A DNA stretch of 64,000 bases from Streptomyces diacarni (GTDB taxonomy: Bacteria; Actinomycetota; Actinomycetes; Streptomycetales; Streptomycetaceae), in contig NZ_QOIN01000046.1 in assembly GCF_003323715.1 (NCBI RefSeq), forward strand, positions 1-64,000, written 5' to 3'. Positions 6,869-15,117 of the stretch are shown in pieces (position 1 is the first letter of the stretch; each line of letters starts with the position of its first letter). The notes below the pieces were generated by a model that had not been told where the DNA came from, made no database searches, and saw only the letters and a program-made list of their open reading frames with translations. The position numbers and the translations under genes are program-made.

Positions 6869-8689
6869 ATGGCTGACGGAGCGGCAGCAGAGATCTTCTC
6901 GCCACTGACCGACCAGGACCCCGCTTCGGTTGCCGGTTACCGGCTGGCGGCGCGGCTCGGTTCCGGCGGCATGGGCAAGGTCTACCTGTCCTACACGCCC
7001 GGCGGGCGCGCCGTCGCCATCAAGGTGATCCGGCCGGAGTTCAGCGAGGACCCCGAGTTCAGACGCCGCTTCCTGAGCGAGGTGCGCCTGGCGGAACGGG
7101 TGCAGGGCCTCTACACCGCGCCCGTGATCGACAGCGACGTCGAGGGCCACCACCCGTGGCTCGCCACGGCGTTCGTGCCGGGGCCCTCGCTCACCGAGGC
7201 GGTCGTCGGACACGGCAGGCTGCCGGTCTCCTCCGTGCTGTTCCTGGTCGCCGGGATCGCCGAAGCCCTCCAGGTCATCCACAGGGCCGGCATCGTGCAC
7301 CGGGATCTGAAGCCCTCCAACGTGCTGCTCGCCGACGACGGGCCCCGCGTCATCGACTTCGGCATCGCACGCGCCGCCGACGCCACGGCGCTCACCGGCA
7401 GCGGCGTCACGATCGGCACGCCTTCGTTCATGGCCCCCGAGCAGGCGGAGGGCTCCACCGTGACCGAGGCCACCGACGTCTTCGCGCTGGGGCAGATCGC
7501 GGCCTACGCGGCGCTCGGCACCCCCGCTTTCGGCGAGGGCACGGCGCACGGCGTGCTCTACCGCATCGTCCACGACGAGCCCCGGCTGGACGGGCTCGAC
7601 CAGGAGCTGCGGGAGCTGGTCAGCGGCTGTCTGGCCAAGGCGGCGGGGGACCGCCCGCGCACGGACGAGGTCCTGCGCATGTGCCAGGCGGCCTCCGGCG
7701 AGACGCAGCTGAGGCGCCCGGGCAACTGGCTGCCGGACGCCGTGGCCGCCGACATCGCCCGCCGCGCCGCCGCCCCCGTGCCCCCGTCGTCGCACCCCGC
7801 GACGCAGCCGGTCACCGAAGCCGCCCCGCAGGCGGCCGGGGCCGCCGCGGGTCGTGCGTCGGACCACGCGGCCGTGGCCGACGCCGAGACGGCGCACGCA
7901 CCCGGAACGCCCGCCGCTCCCGGACCGGCCCCGGCGCCGTCGGCGGCCGCCCCCACGGCGGGCCCCGGGGTGCGGCAGCAGCCCCCCGGTTTCGGTCCCG
8001 CCGTCCCGCAGCCGCCCGCCGGGTTCGGCGGTCCGCCTCCGACGGTCGGCTACGGACCTCCGGGCCCCGTCGGCCCGTACGGCGCACCGGGTCCTCCGCG
8101 GCCCCTGCCGCCGCGCCGCAAGTCGAACGCGTTCAAGATCGTGGCGGTGAGCCTGGTCGTGGGGTCGCTGATCGTGGTGGGCGGGTGCTCGATGCTGGTC
8201 GAGCTGGTCCGGGGCGCGAGCAGCGCGGCGGGGAACGGCCCGGCCTCCCCTGACGAGCGGAAGCCGAAGGCCCATCCCGAGCCCGCGGCCTACAAGGACA
8301 TCGAGCTGCCCAACAAGTACTTCCTGGCCATGTCCGACGATCCTCTCGAACCGCGCGAGCTGGGCGAGGGCGGCGAGACCTCGGAGCTGACGTACCTGAA
8401 CGTGAGCACGGACGGGCCGAGCCTCGGCATCGACAGGCCGAACGGCAAGCTGTCGCTGCTCAAGAACTCCCAGAAGGGTTCGCTCGCCACCTGCCGCAAC
8501 GAGACGCGGTTCACCGACGACGTCAGGCTGAACCGTCTGGCGCCCGGAGCCCAGCTCTGTCTGCGGACGAGCTCCGGGCACGTCGGTCTGGTCACCTACC
8601 GCGGCCACTCTCCCGAGGGCGACCCCAGCGACTACGTGAAACTGGACGTCACCGTCTGGCGGGACGCCATCGAGGCGAAGGACTCCTAG
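6869..8689 (+). CDS. Membrane-anchored serine/threonine protein kinase
   Basis: A 606-aa Hanks-type kinase from ATG 6869; an upstream in-frame GTG at 6827 is also possible. The catalytic domain has the glycine loop GSGGMG (about 31-36), the VAIK lysine (about 52), HRDLKPSN with Asp146, DFG with Asp163 and the APE-type motif MAPEQ, so it should be active. A long Pro/Ala/Gly-rich linker follows (residues about 285-415), then one transmembrane helix (about 421-447, FKIVAVSLVVGSLIVVGG) and an extracellular domain of about 160 residues with no recognised sensor repeat (no PASTA). The kinase faces the cytosol. It ends only 13 bases from the convergent IclR-type regulator gene. Confidence 0.92.
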   Translation: MADGAAAEIFSPLTDQDPASVAGYRLAARLGSGGMGKVYLSYTPGGRAVAIKVIRPEFSEDPEFRRRFLSEVRLAERVQGLYTAPVIDSDVEGHHPWLATAFVPGPSLTEAVVGHGRLPVSSVLFLVAGIAEALQVIHRAGIVHRDLKPSNVLLADDGPRVIDFGIARAADATALTGSGVTIGTPSFMAPEQAEGSTVTEATDVFALGQIAAYAALGTPAFGEGTAHGVLYRIVHDEPRLDGLDQELRELVSGCLAKAAGDRPRTDEVLRMCQAASGETQLRRPGNWLPDAVAADIARRAAAPVPPSSHPATQPVTEAAPQAAGAAAGRASDHAAVADAETAHAPGTPAAPGPAPAPSAAAPTAGPGVRQQPPGFGPAVPQPPAGFGGPPPTVGYGPPGPVGPYGAPGPPRPLPPRRKSNAFKIVAVSLVVGSLIVVGGCSMLVELVRGASSAAGNGPASPDERKPKAHPEPAAYKDIELPNKYFLAMSDDPLEPRELGEGGETSELTYLNVSTDGPSLGIDRPNGKLSLLKNSQKGSLATCRNETRFTDDVRLNRLAPGAQLCLRTSSGHVGLVTYRGHSPEGDPSDYVKLDVTVWRDAIEAKDS

Positions 8690-8702
8690 CCGTCCCGCGG
8701 CC

Positions 8703-9536
8703 TCACTGGCCGTTTCCGCCTGCGCCGTTGCCCGAGCTGGCCAGCGCGGCGGACAGGTCGGCGGCGACCTCGTGGAGCAGGGGGACGAACTTGTCGGTGG
8801 CGGCGTCCGTGACGCGTCCGGCAGGACCCGAGATGGAGATGGCCGCCGAGGTGGGGGAGTCGGGCACGGTGACGGCGATGCAGCGCACGCCGATCTCCTG
8901 CTCGTTGTCGTCGGTGGCGTAGCCGGCCTCGCGCACGTGCCCGAGAGCCTCGAGGAAGCCCTCGGGGGTGGTGATCGTCTTCTCGGTGGCCGCGGGCATG
9001 CCCGTGCGCCCGAGCAGGGCCCGCACCTGGTCCTCGGGGGTGTGGGCGAGCAGCACCTTGCCGACGCCGGTGGAGTGGGGCAGCACCCGGCGGCCGACTT
9101 CGGTGAACATCCGCATCGAGTGGCGCGAGGGCACCTGGGCGACGTAGACGATCTCGTCGCCGTCGAGCATCGCCATGTTCGCCGTCTCGCCGGTCTCCTC
9201 CACGAGCCGCGCCAGGTAGGGGCGGGCCCAGGTGCCCAGCAGGCGGGCGGCGCTCTCGCCGAGGCGGATGAGGCGGGGTCCGAGTGCGTAGCGCCGGTTG
9301 GGCTGCTGGCGCACGTAGCCGCAGGAGACCAGGGTGCGCATCAGGCGGTGGATGGTGGGCAGCGGCAGCCCGCTGGCGGTGGACAGCTCGCTGAGCCCGA
9401 CCTCGCCCCCGGCGTCCGCCATCCTTTCCAGCAGGTCGAAGGCCCGCTCCAGGGACTGCACTCCGCCGGATGCGGCAGGGGCCGTGGCAGCCTGGGCTGC
9501 ACTGGCGGTGGGCTTGCGCTCTGCGGACGGCGGCAC
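8703..9536 (-). CDS. allR: IclR-family repressor, AllR-like
   Basis: A 277-aa regulator from GTG 9536 with a GGAAAGGAA ribosome site. After about 25 flexible residues comes the IclR winged helix (SLERAFDLLERMADAGGEVGLSELSTASGL, with recognition helix LPTIHRLMRTL). The effector domain follows, with MAMLDGDEIVYVAQVPS, STGVGKVLLAH and the conserved EEIG-like EQEIGVRCIAVTVPD. Its place between malate synthase and allantoinase matches S. coelicolor AllR, which represses allantoin genes and is released by allantoin-derived ligands (established for that protein). The two 15-bp inverted repeats at 5358-5372 and 9670-9684 are its probable operators. The symbol is based on family plus context. Confidence 0.85.
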   Translation of the reverse strand: MPPSAERKPTASAAQAATAPAASGGVQSLERAFDLLERMADAGGEVGLSELSTASGLPLPTIHRLMRTLVSCGYVRQQPNRRYALGPRLIRLGESAARLLGTWARPYLARLVEETGETANMAMLDGDEIVYVAQVPSRHSMRMFTEVGRRVLPHSTGVGKVLLAHTPEDQVRALLGRTGMPAATEKTITTPEGFLEALGHVREAGYATDDNEQEIGVRCIAVTVPDSPTSAAISISGPAGRVTDAATDKFVPLLHEVAADLSAALASSGNGAGGNGQ

Positions 9537-9669
9537 GTCGCGTTCCTTTCCTGGCCTGCGGTCAGGCGCATGGTATCGGGGGGTGGGGGCGGCGGGCCGC
9601 CTCCTACGGATCGCCTCCCGTACGCGCCCGGCACGGACGCCGGTCTCCTTCTGTATGGCGAAATTCTAG

Positions 9670-9684
9670 TTCCATTTTGTGGAC
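9670..9684. promoter_or_regulatory. AllR-like operator upstream of allantoinase
   Basis: TTCCATTTTGTGGAC is a 15-nt inverted repeat with a single mismatch in the arms. It matches the malate synthase element (minus strand TTCCACTATGAGGAA) at its outer bases. It is followed directly by another inverted repeat, TTCTCC-AAGA-GGAGAA (9685-9700). Confidence 0.55.
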
Positions 9685-9703
9685 TTCTCCAAGAGGAGAA
9701 CCC

Positions 9704-9733
9704 TTGACTGGCTCTTCCCGGCGGATGAGGATT
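9704..9733 (+). promoter_or_regulatory. Candidate allantoinase promoter
   Basis: TTGACT (9704-9709) and AGGATT (9728-9733) are separated by 18 bp. They lie just downstream of the AllR-like operator and 52 bases before the TTG start. A perfect 17-nt palindrome TTCAAC-ACTTC-GTTGAA (9749-9765) lies in the predicted leader and could be a second operator. The -10 match is only moderate. Confidence 0.35.
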
Positions 9734-9784
9734 CGTTCAACAGATCGTTTCAACACTTCGTTGAAGAGGCTGAAGGAGGTCGGT

Positions 9785-11128
9785 TTGTCCGACGTGCGGC
9801 TCGTCCTGCGCTCACGGCGCGTCCTCACCCCCGAGGGGGAGCGTCCGGCGACCGTCACCGTCAACGGTGCGGGCCGGATCGAGGACGTGCTGGGGTACGA
9901 CGCGGAAGTACCACCCGGCGTCGCCCTGGAGGACGTCGGCGACGACGCGCTCCTCCCCGGCCTGGTCGACACCCACATCCACGTCAACGACCCGGGCCGC
10001 GCCGAATGGGAGGGCTTTTGGACGGCCACCCGGGCCGCGGCGGCCGGCGGCATCACCACCCTCGTCGACATGCCGCTCAACTCCCTCCCGCCCACCACCA
10101 CAGCCGGCAACCTGCGCACCAAGCGCGAGGTCGCCGAACCCAAGGCCCACATCGACGTCGGCTTCTGGGGCGGCGCGATCCCCGGCAACGTCGCCGACCT
10201 GCGGCCCCTCCACGACGCGGGCGTCTTCGGCTTCAAGTGCTTCCTCTCACCGTCGGGCGTGGACGAGTTCCCCGAGCTGAACCGGGAACAACTCTCCGCC
10301 GCCATGGCCGAGATCGCCTCCTTCGACGGGCTGCTCATCGTGCACGCCGAGGACCCCGGGGCACTGTCCGCCGCCCCCCAGAAGGGCGGCCCCGCCTACC
10401 GCGACTTCCTCGCCTCCCGCCCCCGCTCGGCCGAGAACGACGCCATCGCCCTGCTCATCGAGCTCGCCGAGCGGCACGGCACCCGCGTCCACGTCCTGCA
10501 CCTGTCCTCCAGCGACGCGCTGCCCCTGCTGGCCAAGGCGCGCGCCGACGGACTCCGCCTCACCGCCGAGACCTGCCCGCACTTCCTCACCCTGACCGCC
10601 GAAGAAGTCCCCGACGGCGCCACCGAGTTCAAGTGCTGTCCGCCGATCCGCGAGAAGGAGAACCAGGACGCGCTCTGGCAGGGCCTGGCCGACGGCACCC
10701 TCGACTGCGTCGTCTCCGACCACTCGCCCTGCACCACCGACCTCAAGACCCCCGACTTCGGCACCGCGTGGGGCGGCATCTCCTCCCTCCAGCTGGGGTT
10801 GCCCGCCATCTGGACCGAGGCCCGCCGCCGCGGGCTCGCCCTCACCGACGTCGCCCGCTGGATGTCCGAGGCGCCCGCCCGGCTGGCCGGCCTCGGCGCC
10901 AAGGGAGCCATCGCGCCCGGACGCGACGCCGACTTCGCCGTCCTCGCACCCGAGGAAACCTTCACCGTGGACCCGGCGCACCTGCACCACCGCAACCAGG
11001 TGACCGCCTACGCGGGCAAGACGCTGGACGGCGTCGTCCGCTCCGCATGGCTGCGCGGCGAGCGCGTGGCCGACCACGGTGTACCCACCGGAAAGACCGG
11101 CCGACTCATCGAAAGGCAGGCAGCATGA
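9785..11128 (+). CDS. allB: Allantoinase
   Basis: A 447-aa cyclic amidohydrolase that opens the allantoin ring to allantoate. I chose TTG 9785 because a near-perfect AAGGAGGT sits at 9773-9780; a GTG at 9794 is a weaker alternative. Binuclear metal ligands are visible: DTHIHVN (His64, His66), GFKCFLSPSG with the lysine that is carbamylated in the family (Lys151), LIVHAED, HVLHLSS, and VVSDHSPC with the catalytic Asp. Length and the order of motifs are normal for AllB. Its stop overlaps the allantoicase ATG by 4 bp, so the two are translated together. Control by the IclR-type repressor through 9670-9684 is likely. Confidence 0.96.
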   Translation: MSDVRLVLRSRRVLTPEGERPATVTVNGAGRIEDVLGYDAEVPPGVALEDVGDDALLPGLVDTHIHVNDPGRAEWEGFWTATRAAAAGGITTLVDMPLNSLPPTTTAGNLRTKREVAEPKAHIDVGFWGGAIPGNVADLRPLHDAGVFGFKCFLSPSGVDEFPELNREQLSAAMAEIASFDGLLIVHAEDPGALSAAPQKGGPAYRDFLASRPRSAENDAIALLIELAERHGTRVHVLHLSSSDALPLLAKARADGLRLTAETCPHFLTLTAEEVPDGATEFKCCPPIREKENQDALWQGLADGTLDCVVSDHSPCTTDLKTPDFGTAWGGISSLQLGLPAIWTEARRRGLALTDVARWMSEAPARLAGLGAKGAIAPGRDADFAVLAPEETFTVDPAHLHHRNQVTAYAGKTLDGVVRSAWLRGERVADHGVPTGKTGRLIERQAA

Positions 11129-12267
11129 CAGCGGCGCAGACCGCCGGAACACCCAGCTACACCGGATACACGGGAGACGCGGCGCCCTACTCGGGCGGCG
11201 ACACCTACGCCGACTACCGCGCGCCGGAGGCCGGGTTCCCCTTCGCTCACCTCCCCGACCTGGTCGACCGACGGCTGGGTGCCACTGTCATCGCCGCCAA
11301 CGACGAGTTCTTCGCCGAGCGGGAGAACCTGCTCAACCCCGAGCGCGCCGAGTTCGACCCCAACGCCTTCCAGCACAAGGGCAAGATCATGGACGGCTGG
11401 GAGACCCGCCGTCGCCGCGGGGCCTCCGGCGAGGAACCGCACCCGGCCGAGGGCGCGAACGACTGGGCGCTCATCCAGCTCGGCACCCCAGGCGTCATCC
11501 GCGGCCTCGTCGTCGACACCGCGCACTTCCGCGGCAACTACCCGCTGGCCGTCTCCGTCGAGGCCACGTCGATGCCGGGCTCGCCCTCGCCCGAGGAACT
11601 CCAGGCCGACGACGTGAAGTGGACGACCCTGGTGCCGCACACCCGCGTCGGCGGGCACGCGGCCAACGGGTTCACCGTCACCGAGGAGAAGCGCTTCACC
11701 CACCTGCGGCTGCGCCAGTACCCCGACGGCGGCATCGCCAGGCTGCGGGTGCACGGCGAGGTCGTGCCCGACCCCGAGTGGCTGGGCGCGCTGGGCAGCT
11801 TCGACCTGGTGGCCATGGAGAACGGCGGCCTCGCCGAGGACGCCTCCGACCGCTTCTTCTCCCCGCCGGTCAACACCATCGTCCCCGGCCGCTCGAAGAA
11901 GATGAACGACGGCTGGGAGACCCGCCGCCGCCGCGACAAGGGCAACGACTGGATCAGCTACGCGCTGACCGGCCAGAGCCGCGTGCGCGCCGTCGAGATC
12001 GACACCGCCTGCTTCCGCGGCAACGCGGCCGGCTGGGTGGCCCTCGTCGGCAAGGACGGCGAGAGCGGCGAGTGGACCGAACTGCTGCCGCGCACCCGCC
12101 TGCAGCCCGACACCATCCACCGCTTCCTGCTGACGGAAGCGCCGGCGGTCACCCACGTGCGGATGGACATCTACCCCGACGGCGCCATCTCCCGGCTCCG
12201 CCTGCACGGCTCCCTCACCGACGAGGGCGCCCGCCGCCTCGCGGCGCGCCACGCCGAGCTGAGCTAG
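11125..12267 (+). CDS. alc: Allantoicase
   Basis: A 380-aa enzyme that hydrolyses allantoate to ureidoglycolate and urea. It consists of two copies of the allantoicase beta-jellyroll repeat. GKIMDGWETRRRR in the first half and KKMNDGWETRRRR in the second are near-identical, as are ANDWALIQLG/GNDWISYALTG, VVDTAHFRGN/EIDTACFRGN and RLRQYPDGGIARLRVHGE/RMDIYPDGAISRLRLHGS. ATG 11125 overlaps the allantoinase stop (ATGA). It starts after a Tyr/Gly/Thr-rich tail of about 35 residues. A very stable stem-loop follows at 12433-12481. The purine pathway beyond ureidoglycolate is not in the window. Confidence 0.95.
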   Translation: MTAAQTAGTPSYTGYTGDAAPYSGGDTYADYRAPEAGFPFAHLPDLVDRRLGATVIAANDEFFAERENLLNPERAEFDPNAFQHKGKIMDGWETRRRRGASGEEPHPAEGANDWALIQLGTPGVIRGLVVDTAHFRGNYPLAVSVEATSMPGSPSPEELQADDVKWTTLVPHTRVGGHAANGFTVTEEKRFTHLRLRQYPDGGIARLRVHGEVVPDPEWLGALGSFDLVAMENGGLAEDASDRFFSPPVNTIVPGRSKKMNDGWETRRRRDKGNDWISYALTGQSRVRAVEIDTACFRGNAAGWVALVGKDGESGEWTELLPRTRLQPDTIHRFLLTEAPAVTHVRMDIYPDGAISRLRLHGSLTDEGARRLAARHAELS

Positions 12268-12579
12268 GGGTCACCTGCGGCTCCCGGCCCCCGGACCGGT
12301 AAGGGGGTGCCACTGTCCGCAGTGCGCGGGCCGCGGGTGGACTGTGGCTCGTCGCGCCGTTCCCCGCGCCCCTTCGGGGCACGCCCACGCCTCCCAGCCG
12401 CGCTGGGGACCCGGGTTCGTCCGGTCGAAGAGCGGCGCGCGAGGCCCTGGTCGCCGACGGCGGCCAGGGCCTCGCGCGCCGTCGCGAAGGGAACAGCAGC
12501 CCGACGCGGCGGCGCGTCAGCGTGAACGCCCGGCAAAAATCCGGTACTTGCCGTTGACACGTCGTCTACGCGCGTCACC
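12268..12579. other. 312-base intergenic stretch
   Basis: No gene was found. It contains the large stem-loop at 12433-12481 and the upstream region of the RNase gene. A TTGACA at 12553-12558 is a possible -35 element without a convincing -10. Confidence 0.5.
12433..12481. terminator. Strong 18-bp stem-loop terminator
   Basis: Arms 12433-12450 and 12464-12481 pair over 18 bp; the core GCGCGCGAGGCCCTGG is perfectly repeated in inverse. The loop is 13 nt. It lies between allantoicase and the RNase gene. There is no T-tract, which is usual for actinomycete terminators. Confidence 0.65.
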
Positions 12580-13014
12580 ATGGGTGCCATGAGATTCCCC
12601 CCACACATCAAGCGCATCGGCGCCGCGGGCGCCCTCGCCGCCGCCCTGCTCGCGGGCGGCCCCGCCCTCACCACGGCGAGCGCCGCCGCACCGGCGCCCA
12701 CCGCGGCCGCGGCCCAGCACGTCGCCGCCGTCGGCGACATCTGTGAGTCCAAGCTCCCCGCCGAGGCGCACGAGACCCTCGACCTCATCGAAGAGGGCGG
12801 CCCCTACCCCTACCCGCAGGACGGCACCGTCTTCCAGAACCGTGAGGGCATCCTCCCGGACCAGGGCGAGGGCTACTACCACGAGTACACCGTCGAGACC
12901 CCGGGCTCCGACGACCGCGGCGCCCGCCGCATCGTGACCGGCGAGGAGGAGCAGGAGGACTACTACACGGCCGACCACTACGAGTCCTTCGACCTCGTCG
13001 ACTACACCTGCTGA
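12580..13014 (+). CDS. Secreted guanyl-specific ribonuclease, RNase Sa family
   Basis: A 144-aa pre-protein; ATG 12580 or 12589 could be the start and neither has a good ribosome site. A signal peptide (about 1-35, Ala-rich with ASAAA) and a short pro-like stretch precede the nuclease. From memory, the mature part aligns to Streptomyces aureofaciens RNase Sa without gaps at a constant offset of 48. Cys55/Cys144 match the single disulfide (7/96). Glu102, Arg113, Arg117 and His133 match Glu54, Arg65, Arg69 and His85. It should cleave RNA after guanosine outside the cell. No barstar-like inhibitor gene is adjacent. Confidence 0.95.
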   Translation: MGAMRFPPHIKRIGAAGALAAALLAGGPALTTASAAAPAPTAAAAQHVAAVGDICESKLPAEAHETLDLIEEGGPYPYPQDGTVFQNREGILPDQGEGYYHEYTVETPGSDDRGARRIVTGEEEQEDYYTADHYESFDLVDYTC

Positions 13015-13109
13015 GGCCGCACGAGCGCGGATCCGAGCTCCGGGTCCCCACGCCCCGGGCTCCGCGGCGGCCGTTGTCCCGTATTGGGACGGCGGCCGCC
13101 GCTTTGCGT

Positions 13110-13182
13110 GTAACGTTCGGCTCTCATCACCGGCGCCCCGGCCCCCCGGGGGTGGTCAACCCGCCGTGAACGGGTAACGTTC
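13110..13182. repeat. Twin GTAACGTTC motifs
   Basis: GTAACGTTC occurs at 13110-13118 and again at 13174-13182, 64 bp apart start to start. Both lie upstream of the keto-deoxy-sugar kinase. Each is centred on the palindrome AACGTT. They could be paired operator half-sites; no regulator gene is adjacent. Confidence 0.35.
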
Positions 13183-13226
13183 CCCACAGAGAGTGATGCG
13201 TCGGCGGTGGATATGGGGAGTTACCG

Positions 13227-14195
13227 GTGAGAAACGGTCCGGAAGCGGTCACGTGCGGTGAGGCCATGCTGCTCATGCTCGCCGAGCCCGGCCTTCCCCT
13301 GGAACGAGCGGCGCACTTCAGGCGTTCCGTCGCGGGCGCCGAGTCGAACGTCGCGGCGGGCCTCGCCAGGCTGGGCCACTGGGCCCGCTGGATCGGCAGG
13401 GTGGGGGACGACCCCGCGGGCGAGGCCGTTTTGCGGGAACTGCGCGCCGACGGCGTGGACGTCTCCTGCGCCGAGATGGACCCCGAGTCGCCCACCGGGC
13501 TGCTGCTGCGCGACAGCCACCCCCAGCGCGCCATCGACGTGCAGTACTACCGCACGGGCTCTGCGGCCTCGCTGCTCAGCCCGGCGCAGATCACCCCCGA
13601 GGCGCTGGCCGGGGTGCGGCTCGTCCACGTCACCGGCATCACGCCGATGCTCTCCGAGGACGCCGAACGCGCCACGCACGCCCTGATCGAGGGCGCCAGG
13701 CAGGCGGGTGCCACCGTCTCCTTCGACCCCAACGTCCGCCGCAAGCTGGGCACGGAACACGAGTGGATACGGCGCGTCGGCCCGCTGCTGCGCGAGGCCG
13801 ATCTCGTCCTCGCGGGGGAGGACGAGCTGGAACTGCTGCTGGGCGCCGGCCCCGAGGAGGGCGCCAAGGCGCTGCTGACGCTGGGCCGCGCCGGCACGGT
13901 CGTCGTCAAGCACAGCGACCACAGCGCGGTCGCCCACACCGTCGAAGGACGCTGGCGGCAGGAGCCGTTCGACGTCCCGGTGGCCGACCCGGTGGGCGCG
14001 GGCGACGCGTTCGCCGCAGGCTGGCTCTCGGCCCGGCTGCGCGGGCTCGACCAGCAGCGCGCGCTCGCCGAGGCGGCGTGCGTGGCCGCGCTGGTCGTCC
14101 AGGCGCCGGGAGACACCGACGGGCTGCCCACGGCCGCGGGCCGCGACCGCGCGCTGGAGGCGTTCACCCGCGGCACCGATCCGGTCCACCGCTGA
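13227..14195 (+). CDS. PfkB-family sugar kinase, probable 2-keto-3-deoxygluconate kinase
   Basis: A 322-aa ribokinase-fold kinase from GTG 13227 after GGGGAG. It has the N-terminal sugar-binding stretch (GEAMLLMLAEPG), the PfkB signature-1-like GAESNVAAGLARLG, and signature 2, DPVGAGDAFAAGWL, with the catalytic base near Asp260 and its anion hole. It is followed after 100 bases by a KDPG-type aldolase. The pair is the usual one for keto-deoxy sugar acids, made by dehydration of hexonates or uronates: phosphorylation, then cleavage to pyruvate and a triose phosphate. No dehydratase is present nearby. The KDG substrate is inferred from family and neighbour. Confidence 0.82.
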   Translation: MRNGPEAVTCGEAMLLMLAEPGLPLERAAHFRRSVAGAESNVAAGLARLGHWARWIGRVGDDPAGEAVLRELRADGVDVSCAEMDPESPTGLLLRDSHPQRAIDVQYYRTGSAASLLSPAQITPEALAGVRLVHVTGITPMLSEDAERATHALIEGARQAGATVSFDPNVRRKLGTEHEWIRRVGPLLREADLVLAGEDELELLLGAGPEEGAKALLTLGRAGTVVVKHSDHSAVAHTVEGRWRQEPFDVPVADPVGAGDAFAAGWLSARLRGLDQQRALAEAACVAALVVQAPGDTDGLPTAAGRDRALEAFTRGTDPVHR

Positions 14196-14295
14196 GCCCC
14201 GCACCCCGCGCCGGGTGACCGGCCGAGCCCGGCGATCCGCCGGGCGAAGGCCGGAGTCCCGGCGTCCGACAGACCAAGAGAGGCGGCGAACTGCC

Positions 14296-14946
14296 GTGTA
14301 CCGCTGGGAGATCACCAAAGCAGCGCTGGAACAGCGCGTCTTCGCCATCGTGCGCGCGGACAGCTACGAGAAGGCCACCGCCACCGCCGACACCCTCCTC
14401 GGCGCCGGACTGACCAGCATGGAGATCTCGCTGACCACGCCGTACGCGTTCGACGCGATCACCACGCTGCGGCGCGAGACCGGCGAGGAGACCGTGATCG
14501 GCGCCGGAACCGTCCTGGACGGGCCCTCAGCGCGGCGTGCCGTGGACGCGGGCGCGCACTTCCTCGTCTCGCCCAGCCTGGACGAGGAGGTCATACGGAC
14601 GGGACACCGCTACGGCGCGCCGGTCTTCCCCGGGGTCGCCACGCCCACCGAGATGGTCCGGGCGCTGGAGATGGGCGCCGACGGCCTCAAGCTCTTCCCG
14701 GCCTCGGCCCACGGCCCCCGCTGGCTGCGGGACGTGACCGCGGCGCTGCCCCAGGCCCCGGTGCTGCCCACCGGAGGCGTCACGGTGGAGACGGCGCCCG
14801 AGTGGATCGCCGCGGGGGCCGTGGCCTGCGGCATGGGCTCGGCGCTCACGGAGGGCGACCGCGACGCGGTGGGCAAGCGCGTCACGGAACTGCTCCAGAG
14901 CCTCGCCGACGCGGCGCCCTCCGGCGCCCAGGGCTCCTACCGCTGA
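14296..14946 (+). CDS. eda: KDPG/KHG-type aldolase
   Basis: A 216-aa class I aldolase from GTG 14296. The Schiff-base lysine is Lys132 in DGLKLFPAS and the catalytic glutamate is Glu43 in SMEISLTTP; GAGTVL and TGGV also fit the family. In E. coli Eda the equivalent of the 'EISLTT' strand reads EVTLRT; the substrate-contacting Arg is Thr47 here, so the exact keto-deoxy phosphate used may differ. It follows a PfkB kinase, consistent with cleavage of a 2-keto-3-deoxy-6-phospho-sugar acid to pyruvate and glyceraldehyde 3-phosphate. An upstream in-frame extension is possible but reads as low-complexity Arg-rich sequence. Confidence 0.85.
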   Translation: MYRWEITKAALEQRVFAIVRADSYEKATATADTLLGAGLTSMEISLTTPYAFDAITTLRRETGEETVIGAGTVLDGPSARRAVDAGAHFLVSPSLDEEVIRTGHRYGAPVFPGVATPTEMVRALEMGADGLKLFPASAHGPRWLRDVTAALPQAPVLPTGGVTVETAPEWIAAGAVACGMGSALTEGDRDAVGKRVTELLQSLADAAPSGAQGSYR

Positions 14947-15105
14947 CCCGTTCGACTCGCGGCCGACCCGTCCGGCTCGCCCCCGGCCTCCTCCAGCCGA
15001 CCCGTGCGGCCGGCGGCCGTGCCGCCACCCGTGCGGCCTGCGGCCCGGCCGCAGGTCACCTGGCCGGATCACGTCAGTGGAACGCCTCGCTCCGCCTGCG
15101 GTCCG

Positions 15106-15111
15106 TACGAT
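15106..15111 (+). promoter_or_regulatory. -10 element of a probably leaderless P450 transcript
   Basis: TACGAT ends 6 nt before the P450 ATG at 15118 and no ribosome site is present. This is the layout expected when transcription starts at the initiation codon. Confidence 0.45.
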
Positions 15112-15117
15112 CGCGCC

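Noticed and set aside
12343..12592. Small plus-strand genes in the allantoicase-RNase gap
   Set aside because: The candidate products are Arg/Pro-rich, overlap a strong terminator stem and lack ribosome sites.
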